Of a stretch of 11,628 bases of DNA, positions 5,727-11,628 are shown piece after piece. The stretch spans positions 1-11,628 of the forward strand of contig JACQRQ010000256.1 in the NCBI GenBank assembly GCA_016206405.1, given 5' to 3'. The notes under the pieces are model-generated. The model searched no databases and was not told where the DNA came from. It saw nothing but the letters and a program-made list of their open reading frames with translations. Each line of letters starts with the position of its first letter. Positions within the stretch are counted from its first letter, which is position 1. Position numbers and translations under genes: made by a program. This DNA comes from Elusimicrobiota bacterium. GTDB lineage: Bacteria; Elusimicrobiota; Elusimicrobia; O2-12-FULL-59-9.

Positions 5727-7843
5727 CAGAGGTGACTCCGGGCGATCGCTAGAAATTGTTGCGTGCGGGCGTCGCTTGGGTTTAGACGCAGGGCGGCTTC
5801 AAGCTCGCCGGCAACCCGCCGCCAATCCTTTTCCCAATACAACACCGCCATATTGAAGTGCGCCTGAGGCAGGTTGGGCTCGCGCTCCAGAGCGCTTAAA
5901 TAGGCCTTTTCGGCTTCCTCTCGCTTGCCGGCTCTTTCAAGAACGGCGCCCAGAGCGACATAGGCGTCGGCGGCCGCGGCGGCATAGGAACGGCGCACGT
6001 CCGGCAAGGCGCGGTAATCCCGGGCCAAGTCCAGGCTGTAATCAAAAAGCTCCGTCGCGCGGCGGTACATCCGCTCCGCCTGGCTCAAATCCCCTTTTTT
6101 CTGAAAATACAAAAATCCCAGGAAATAGGGGGAGTAGGGGAACGCGCGCTTTTGCGCCCACGCCAGCTTGAATTCGCGCACGGCCTCCTCCAACTTATCC
6201 TCCTTCCACAGCAGCGTCGCGGCCCGGTAATGCGCCTGGACGTACATCTCAATCACGTCCGAATTGAAGAAATTGGGCTGTTCCTCGTGTACGAAATGCC
6301 CCCGCGCCACGTAAAAGGGCCAAGGCCAAAAAGGCCTCTCCGCCGCCCGCATGGGGGTCAATCGCCACAGCAGGCCCTCGGGAACGAAATACGGAAACTT
6401 GTCCGGCAATTCGGCGTCCGGCGTGGCATAGACGAGCCGGTTCTGCCGCACGAAGCGCAAAAGCTCCTCTTCCGTCTTGACCGGAGCGATCACAACCTCC
6501 GGATTTCTGCGCCCCCAGCTCTCTTGGTACCAAGGGCTGGCGGATAGCCCCTGCGCGATGACCGTTAAATCGGGCCGCCGGTTCTCCACCAGATGGTAAT
6601 GCCACAAACTGAAAAGCTGAACGTCCTTTTTCGCTATCAGCACGGAGTCCGGAGGGGCGGTGCGGAAAATATTCCGGCAGAAATCATAGATGAAATAATT
6701 CTCCCGATGGTTGACCTTGCTTTCGTGCGCCCATAGCGAGGCGCCCGCCTGCAGGAGGAAAAGCGCCAGCAAGGCGAAGCGCAGCGGGAGCTTGCCCGCC
6801 GAGGCGTCCAGGAGCCGCCGCAGCCCCCACGCCATCCAGACGGCCAAAATGACGTCAGACATCAGGTAATGCGGCTCCACGATGGCCAAAGCATGCGGGT
6901 TGGGCGGCATGTTGGCCAAAAACAGAAAAACCGGGCCGGCAAAAATATAAGCCAGCAAAAAAGCCGGCCAAACGGCGCGGCGGCTTTGGAAATGCGCCCA
7001 TATTCCGAGCGCCGCCGCGGCGACGCCCGGCCAGCCCAGAAAACCGGCCGCATGCAGAAGGTTTTCCTTCAAATTGGCGCCGAACATCGCTCCGGCTGGA
7101 TAATTTTTCGACAGCAGGTCGAGGGTTCCGCCGTGGGTTTTCCGGGTGATGGTGCCCCAAAAATTGGCCAGCTTTTCCGGATGGTTCCAATCCAGCCACG
7201 GCTCTTGGGCGGAACGCAGGGGCAGATAGCCGTAGACGCTCAGCCCCAGCAAAAAAAAGCCCGCCGCTCGAAGCCATGCGCGCGGCGGTGCTTTGGCCGC
7301 AAGCAACAGCCACAAAAATGCGGGCGCCAGCAGCAGCAGGTCCGTGCGATTTCCCAGGCTCAGCCCGTATAAAAACGCCAGCAGGTAGAACGCCGGAACC
7401 CTCCAGCCTTCCCGCCGGACGGCCAATAGGAGCAGAAGCATCATCAGCGCGAGATTCATCGAGTACATCTCGGAGACGATGGAGACGGTCCAAAAGGTCG
7501 GGTTGAGCCCGAGCGCCAGGACGGCGAAGGCGGCCGGCGCGGCCCCCGTCTCGCCCAGCAGCAGCAGATAGAAAAGCGCCAGGGCCGCCGCACCCATCGC
7601 CGCGGAAAAAACGTTGAGCCGGAAGGCGGCGGTGGCCAGCGGAATCAAGTTCGCCGCGCGCGCGGCGAGCACATACAAGGGGTATCCCGGCGGATGGGAA
7701 ACGCCGAGGGTGGAGGCGCTCAGTCCCATCTCTCCCGCGTCCCGATAAGGGGCCAGGGAGGGAGGGCAGGTATAAAGAAATAGGGTGAAAAAAGCCAGAA
7801 ACACGAGCATGGCGCCTTTCCACCCGCGCAGTTCGCCGATCAT
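5726..7843 (-). CDS. DUF2723 GT-C-like membrane glycosyltransferase with C-terminal TPRs (copy 1)
   Basis: This 705-residue polytopic protein has about ten N-terminal hydrophobic segments (to about 370) and a soluble C-terminal half. The DUF2723 signature is present: the first extracytoplasmic loop has RDAGEM (34-39) with D35 and E38, then HPPGYPLY (50-57). It also has SEMYSMN (124-130), GNRTD (164-168), PLRS (208-211), WNHPE...FWGTITR (219-234) and NRRPDL (421-426). The family includes human TMEM260, a protein O-mannosyltransferase, so sugar transfer from a lipid donor is likely; the acceptor is unknown. TPR-like helices lie at about 534-567, 571-605, 625-655 and 659-692. It is the last gene of a three-gene operon; its ATG overlaps the stop of the gene before it (ATGA). 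It lacks the small inserts seen in its paralogues. Confidence 0.85.
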   Translation of the reverse strand: MIGELRGWKGAMLVFLAFFTLFLYTCPPSLAPYRDAGEMGLSASTLGVSHPPGYPLYVLAARAANLIPLATAAFRLNVFSAAMGAAALALFYLLLLGETGAAPAAFAVLALGLNPTFWTVSIVSEMYSMNLALMMLLLLLAVRREGWRVPAFYLLAFLYGLSLGNRTDLLLLAPAFLWLLLAAKAPPRAWLRAAGFFLLGLSVYGYLPLRSAQEPWLDWNHPEKLANFWGTITRKTHGGTLDLLSKNYPAGAMFGANLKENLLHAAGFLGWPGVAAAALGIWAHFQSRRAVWPAFLLAYIFAGPVFLFLANMPPNPHALAIVEPHYLMSDVILAVWMAWGLRRLLDASAGKLPLRFALLALFLLQAGASLWAHESKVNHRENYFIYDFCRNIFRTAPPDSVLIAKKDVQLFSLWHYHLVENRRPDLTVIAQGLSASPWYQESWGRRNPEVVIAPVKTEEELLRFVRQNRLVYATPDAELPDKFPYFVPEGLLWRLTPMRAAERPFWPWPFYVARGHFVHEEQPNFFNSDVIEMYVQAHYRAATLLWKEDKLEEAVREFKLAWAQKRAFPYSPYFLGFLYFQKKGDLSQAERMYRRATELFDYSLDLARDYRALPDVRRSYAAAAADAYVALGAVLERAGKREEAEKAYLSALEREPNLPQAHFNMAVLYWEKDWRRVAGELEAALRLNPSDARTQQFLAIARSHL

Positions 7844-9993
7844 GGGTTGCTCAACCTCGCGCGCGCCGCCGCCAAGAAGCGCGCCGCGTCCGGATGGGTT
7901 GGATTTAAGCCCGCCGCTTTCTCAAAGCCCCAAACGGAGCACTTCCAATCCCGCCGGCGCCAGCAGGAGGTCGCCAGATTGTAATAGGCCTGCGCGTAGC
8001 CGGGCTCGATGGAAAAGGCCTTGCGGTACATCCGCTCCGCGCCTTCCGCGTCGCCGCGACGCTCGTGGATCACGCCCAGATTGGAATAGGCCGCCGCGCT
8101 TTCGGCGTAGCCCAGCGCCTTCTTGAATCCGGCTTCGGCCTCCTGCAGGCGGCCGGCCGTAAAATACTGGCCGGCTATCCAACCCCACCAGTAATCCGGA
8201 GCGCGGCTTGCCGCGGCCAAGCCGCGAAAATGCCCTTCCGCTTTCTCGAGCAGTTTCCGCTCCAGATAGTGCTTGGCCAAAAGCTCGCAATGCGAGCTGA
8301 GCTGTATGGCGCCCCGGTAGGGCAAGGGGAATTTCCACCTCAAACTGTAGACCTCCTCCCACGGAAAGCCGGGCGTCTCAGTCGCGGCCGTCCCTTTCTC
8401 TACGCGCAGAAGATATCCGTCCCGGCGGCGATGGAGCTTGACCAGATTTTCCTCCAAGCTGGCGTAATAAACGCCTCCGGGGTGGGAAGCGGCGAGCGCG
8501 GACTCCACTTCTTGACGCCGCTCCAGGCGCGGCTTTCCCCAAAGGCGGTAATAGTCCTTGCCGTACAGGCTGGGCGTCACCCCGGCGTTGCAGTCCGCCC
8601 ACCTCAGGTCCGGACGCCGGTTCTCCGCGTACTGCAAATAGGCCATGCCGAATTCGGCTTCATCCGCGCGGTCCAGGAGCAAAAAAGAGCCGCGCGGCAA
8701 AGTCCTGAGGATGTTGCGGGTATAATCGTAATCGAGAAAATCGGAGCGCGCGTCGGCCGGGGCGGGATGCCTCCAGAAAAGAACGGCGGCCAGCAAGACC
8801 CAGCCGGCTTTATACCGGCCGGCCGCCCCAAAAAAAGCGCCGAACCAATACGCCATGAAAAACGCCGAAAGGGGAAGAAAGCGCTCCATCACCATGCGCG
8901 CGTTGGGGCCTGGGGAGGTTTTCGCCAAAATAAAAAAAAACGGCCCGCTAAAGAGCCAGGCGAGAAATGTGGCCGCCGCGAAGGCGCGGTCGCGGCGCCA
9001 AGCCGCCCACGCTCCGGCGGCCGCAAGGCACAAGCCTGTCCAGCCCGCGTCTTCGGCGATGAGCGACGCGTAAAAACCGGCGGCGCGCTGAAAAGTCTGC
9101 GCGGACCAACCTACCGCGCCGGCGCCCTGGGCCAAGGCGGCCGTGCCGTAGCGCGCCCGGGTCAGCAGACCCCAAAACCGCTCCCATGTGCCCGGCTCCT
9201 CCCAGTTGAGCAAAGGCGGCGCCTGAGCCCGCAGGAAAACAAAGACGTAGACGAGGACTCCCAAAAGCCCGAAGGCTGCCCCGGCCCCCAAAACCCGCGC
9301 CCTTCCGCCGGAAGGAACGCGCTTGAGCCAAACGGCGAGCGCCGCGGCGAGCCCCGGCAGCAGCAAGACGATGGTGTGCTGGTTTCCGCAGGCCAAACCG
9401 AAAAGCAGCGCCAAAAGATAGACGCGCCTCGCCCCTGTCCGGAGGCCAGGGACGATTGAAGCGCCAGTGGCGCGCTTCGTATCCATCTCCGGCGGCGAAG
9501 CGGATAAAAGCGCCTTTAAAATCAGAAACAGAGCGCCCATCAAGGCCAATTGGAGAGTGAAGACCTCGGCGACCACGGCTTGCTTTTGGAAAGCCGGGGA
9601 AAAGAATAGGGCCGCGGCCCCGGCGACCGCCGCGAGCGGGCCGGCTTCGGCCCCCTGCGCGGAGCTGCGGGGACCCGGATGCGCCGGAGGCGCGGCGGCG
9701 AGAAGACAAGCCAGGAGCGCCAGCGCGGCGGAGGCGCAGAAGGCCGAAAATAAATTCATCCGCAGCGCCCAATTTCCGAGAGGAATCGCGCTGCCGAAGA
9801 GATTTCCCGCGAGCACGTAGAGAGGGTAGCCGGGAGAGTGGGCGATGCCCAGCGTGGCGCCCGCCGCCGAGAGCTCGGCGGAATCCAATGGCGCCATCGC
9901 CGGCGCGGCGTGATGGCAAAACCAGAGAAACGAGGCCAGAAAAATCCCGAGGGGTAAAATAAATTTTAGCCGAGGAGGCGGATCGCTTTTCAT
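7840..9993 (-). CDS. DUF2723 GT-C-like membrane glycosyltransferase with C-terminal TPRs (copy 2)
   Basis: This 717-residue paralogue has the same layout. LDSAEL (36-41) gives the D-x-x-E pair, followed by HSPGYPLY (52-59), VAEVF (141-145), CGNQHT (202-207), LNWEEP...FWGLLTRARYG (262-283) and NRRPDL (458-463). About ten membrane segments run to about 408. An extracytoplasmic region follows, then TPR-like helices at about 567-690; GDAEGAERMYRKAFSIEPGYAQAYYNLA (647-674) is the clearest repeat. Against copy 1 it has two extra loop inserts. One at 101-114 contains PGPRSSAQG. The other, within about 165-188, contains PGLRTGA. Its start overlaps the upstream stop by ATGA and its stop overlaps the downstream start the same way, so all three are probably translationally coupled. 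Function is predicted as for the family; the substrate is unknown. Confidence 0.85.
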   Translation of the reverse strand: MKSDPPPRLKFILPLGIFLASFLWFCHHAAPAMAPLDSAELSAAGATLGIAHSPGYPLYVLAGNLFGSAIPLGNWALRMNLFSAFCASAALALLACLLAAAPPAHPGPRSSAQGAEAGPLAAVAGAAALFFSPAFQKQAVVAEVFTLQLALMGALFLILKALLSASPPEMDTKRATGASIVPGLRTGARRVYLLALLFGLACGNQHTIVLLLPGLAAALAVWLKRVPSGGRARVLGAGAAFGLLGVLVYVFVFLRAQAPPLLNWEEPGTWERFWGLLTRARYGTAALAQGAGAVGWSAQTFQRAAGFYASLIAEDAGWTGLCLAAAGAWAAWRRDRAFAAATFLAWLFSGPFFFILAKTSPGPNARMVMERFLPLSAFFMAYWFGAFFGAAGRYKAGWVLLAAVLFWRHPAPADARSDFLDYDYTRNILRTLPRGSFLLLDRADEAEFGMAYLQYAENRRPDLRWADCNAGVTPSLYGKDYYRLWGKPRLERRQEVESALAASHPGGVYYASLEENLVKLHRRRDGYLLRVEKGTAATETPGFPWEEVYSLRWKFPLPYRGAIQLSSHCELLAKHYLERKLLEKAEGHFRGLAAASRAPDYWWGWIAGQYFTAGRLQEAEAGFKKALGYAESAAAYSNLGVIHERRGDAEGAERMYRKAFSIEPGYAQAYYNLATSCWRRRDWKCSVWGFEKAAGLNPTHPDAARFLAAARARLSNP
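9433..9473. repeat. Possible diverged palindromic element, copy C
   Basis: CCCTGTCC (9433-9440) pairs with GGCCAGGG (9444-9451) with one mismatch around GGA. A 9-nt linker and GCGCC-AGT-GGCGC (9461-9473) follow. The order of hairpins resembles copies A and B, and the encoded GASIVPGLRTGA shares the PG-x-R-[ST]-x-A pattern. Base identity outside the second hairpin is low, so common origin is uncertain. Confidence 0.35.
9649..9693. repeat. In-frame two-hairpin palindromic element, copy A
   Basis: Read on the + strand, GGCCCCC (9649-9655) pairs with GGGGACC (9669-9675), including one G-U-type wobble, around a 13-nt loop. A 5-nt linker follows, then GCGCC-GGA-GGCGC (9681-9693). It lies inside copy 2 and encodes APPAHPGPRSSAQG. 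Copy 1 has no counterpart at this loop. It matches copy B closely over about 45 bp. Confidence 0.6.
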
Positions 9994-11628
9994 CGGCTTT
10001 TGAGCTTGCCTTCAATCGTCCGCAGATAGGCCCGCGCCTGCGCCTGGCCGGGATCAATCTCCAAAGCCTTGGAGTAGGCCTCGGCGGCCTTGGGCCAATC
10101 GGCCGACTTCCAATAAACGACGCCCAGACCCATATACGCGTTGACGGACTTGGGAGACGCGGCCAGGGCCTTCCGATAGGCCGACACGGCCTCGTCGAAT
10201 TTTTCCCGTTTTTCTAGGGTGACCGCCAAATTTTCCCAAAGCTGCGATTTCGCCGGCTCAAACGCCAGGTTGTCCCGGTAAACTTCTTCGGCCCCGCCCC
10301 AGTCGCCCGATTGAGCGAGGCGGTACGCCAGCCATTCCATGGCGCGGCTCAAGGAGCTCCCCAGCCAATCGATGTCGGGGCCGATGGAGCGAGCGAAGCG
10401 CCATTGCCTGAGCGCCTCCCGCCATTGTCCCAGAGCCGCCAGCTCCTGACCGCGGCCGAACCAAAAAAACGGCGCCAAGGCGCGGTCGCGGTAATGCCGC
10501 TCCACAAGGGCCGCATTCACGCGGAACACGTAAAACGGCCAGGCGCTCTCGCGGCGAAGAGCGGCCGCCCTGTCCGGCGCGTCCTTTTGCCATATCGACC
10601 GCTGCGCGACGCCCGACGGCAAGAGAACCGCCCCCGGCAGGACCTCGTCCCGGAGAGTGGAGTAATAGACGGAGGTCCGGGCGGCGTACCGGCTTTCGAC
10701 CTCCAGGCGCCTTTTCTCCTTGTCGTCCTTGCTCAATTGGCGGAAATCCGGCCCGTAGACGTTGCGGTAGATGAGCGCCCCCCGGTCATGCAGCTCCAAA
10801 TCCGGCCGCATCCCCTCGGCGTAGTGGAGAAAGGCCAAGGTGTAAAAGGCGTCGTCGCCGCCGTCCATGAACAGCGCCGAGCCCGGCGCCATGGATTTGA
10901 GCAGCGCCCGCCCGTAGTCGTACGCCATGAAATCCTCGCGCAGCGCCCACGCGGCGCGCCTTTGCCCAAGCAAAAGGAGGGGGATAAGGAGCGCGCACCA
11001 ACTCCATCGGCCCAAACGCAGCTCAAGCTCGTCCACGCTCCAACCGGCGCAGAGCGCGAACCACAGAACGGGCAGAAGGTAGAATCTGGGCAGAACGCCG
11101 TCAAGTTCCGTGGTGAAAGGCGGGTTTCCGAGCAGGAGAAAAAACGGGCCGGTGAAAAAAAGAAAGGCAAGCCCGAAGCCCCAGGACGGCGCGGCACTCT
11201 GCGCAGAGCTCCGAGTACCCGGAAGCGCCGGAGGCGCGGCGGCCGAGGAGCGCCGCGTCCACACCCAGAATCCTCCGGCGCCGAGCAGAATTCCCGGCCA
11301 GCCGACCTCCCGCCAAACGGCGAGGAAAACGCGCGCTATCTGCCGGAGCCAAGCCCAACCGCCCGCGGCATGTCCCGACGTCGTCAACGCAAGGGAGCCG
11401 TAATCCCGGCGCAACAGGACTTTCCAAAATCCGCTCCAATCGGCCGGGTGTCCCCAGTCCAAGGGCGGGACATGGAGGGAGCGCAGCGGCAAAACCAGGT
11501 ATACGCACAAGCCGGCTAAAAAAAAGGCGGCGAAAAAAAAGGCCGCCCGCAGCCAGGGCGCCGCCGCAGGACGGCGCCGCCAAATTTCATATAGAAACGC
11601 CGGGAAAACCAAGAGCAGCGTATGGTGG
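9990..11628 (-). CDS. DUF2723 GT-C-like membrane glycosyltransferase with C-terminal TPRs (copy 3, 5' end missing)
   Basis: The reading frame is open to the window edge, so the start and roughly the first 165-205 residues, including the D-x-x-E/PGYPLY loop, lie outside. The first visible codons give HHTLLLVFPAFLYEIW, which aligns with QHTIVLLLPGLAAAL of copy 2 and RTDLLLLAPAFLWLL of copy 1. A TTG near 11612 is therefore not a real start. Visible landmarks are LPLRS, LDWGHP...FWKVLLRRDYG, the FLFFTGPFFLLL helix, and MRPDLELHDRG in place of NRRPDL. At least three TPR units follow, the clearest near the end with AYMGLGVVYWKSADWPKAAEAYSKALEIDP split over two helices. A short in-frame insert containing PGTRSSAQ sits before the FLFFTGPFF helix. 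It is the upstream gene of the operon here and overlaps copy 2 by ATGA. Confidence 0.82.
   Translation of the reverse strand, partial: HHTLLLVFPAFLYEIWRRRPAAAPWLRAAFFFAAFFLAGLCVYLVLPLRSLHVPPLDWGHPADWSGFWKVLLRRDYGSLALTTSGHAAGGWAWLRQIARVFLAVWREVGWPGILLGAGGFWVWTRRSSAAAPPALPGTRSSAQSAAPSWGFGLAFLFFTGPFFLLLGNPPFTTELDGVLPRFYLLPVLWFALCAGWSVDELELRLGRWSWCALLIPLLLLGQRRAAWALREDFMAYDYGRALLKSMAPGSALFMDGGDDAFYTLAFLHYAEGMRPDLELHDRGALIYRNVYGPDFRQLSKDDKEKRRLEVESRYAARTSVYYSTLRDEVLPGAVLLPSGVAQRSIWQKDAPDRAAALRRESAWPFYVFRVNAALVERHYRDRALAPFFWFGRGQELAALGQWREALRQWRFARSIGPDIDWLGSSLSRAMEWLAYRLAQSGDWGGAEEVYRDNLAFEPAKSQLWENLAVTLEKREKFDEAVSAYRKALAASPKSVNAYMGLGVVYWKSADWPKAAEAYSKALEIDPGQAQARAYLRTIEGKLKSR
11193..11237. repeat. 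In-frame two-hairpin palindromic element, copy B
   Basis: GGCACTC (11193-11199) pairs with GAGTACC (11213-11219) around a 13-nt loop. A 5-nt linker and GCGCC-GGA-GGCGC (11225-11237) follow. It is the same 45-nt layout as copy A. It encodes APPALPGTRSSAQS inside copy 3, at a different loop from that used in copy 2. The outer stem differs from copy A by paired, compensating changes. Confidence 0.6.

Noticed and set aside
8065..9459. Long open frame on the + strand (464 codons) opposite DUF2723 copy 2
   Set aside because: It is the antisense of a clear family member. The translation is rich in Arg, Gly and Pro with no domain or periodic pattern. Long antisense frames are expected in GC-rich DNA.
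10311..11519. Open + strand frame of about 400 codons opposite copy 3
   Set aside because: Same reasoning: basic, low-complexity translation and no ribosome site, while the - strand carries recognisable membrane and TPR motifs.
11562..11584. GC-rich inverted repeat GGCGCCG/CGGCGCC in copy 3 as a fourth palindromic element
   Set aside because: It lacks the two-hairpin order, the linker and the PG-x-R peptide, and GC-rich inverted repeats of this size occur by chance here.
11610..11612. TTG near the right edge as the start of copy 3
   Set aside because: The frame continues to the window edge, and the codons before it align with conserved membrane-segment residues of copies 1 and 2.

Overview
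The window looks like chromosome from a GC-rich, diderm, deep-branching bacterium. Evidence for an outer membrane is a LolA-like carrier and a probable outer-membrane barrel. Three tandem DUF2723-TPR proteins are a style common in Elusimicrobiota, Gemmatimonadota and Bacteroidota. My best guess is an Elusimicrobiota-like lineage, but that is inference from gene style, not from a marker gene. There is no rRNA, tRNA, CRISPR array, transposase or phage gene.

Region 1 (1-3717, + strand) is a tightly packed housekeeping envelope operon. It runs: 3' end of a probable ftsK, a lolA-like gene, rodZ, pgsA, pgpA, and an unrecognised signal-peptide protein that looks like a beta-barrel. Adjacent genes overlap or sit within 15 bp. 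The order combines the ftsK-lolA pair of Proteobacteria with the ftsK...rodZ-pgsA order of Firmicutes. It links chromosome segregation and division, cell-shape control, lipoprotein transport and phosphatidylglycerol synthesis.

Region 2 (3718-5725) is one insulated gene. A 216-bp spacer holds nested hairpins, a good sigma-70-like promoter and a strong Shine-Dalgarno. The gene encodes a 574-residue exported or membrane protein of unknown function. Its core is ten gap-free 11-residue (hendecad) amphipathic repeats, flanked by hydrophobic segments. The gene ends at a textbook terminator with a 13-bp stem.

Region 3 (5726-11628, - strand) is an operon of three paralogous polytopic membrane proteins, transcribed from the right edge toward position 5726. 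Each has an N-terminal GT-C-like DUF2723 membrane domain and a C-terminal TPR domain. They are joined by 4-bp ATGA overlaps, and the most upstream one is cut by the window edge. They are probably lipid-linked-sugar-dependent glycosyltransferases acting on extracytoplasmic targets.

The most interesting signal is a short two-hairpin palindromic element inserted in frame at two non-equivalent loops of two of these paralogues. Its stem shows compensatory base changes, and a third, diverged candidate lies nearby. It resembles in principle the protein-coding palindromic elements known from Rickettsia. The hendecad-repeat protein is the second most interesting item.
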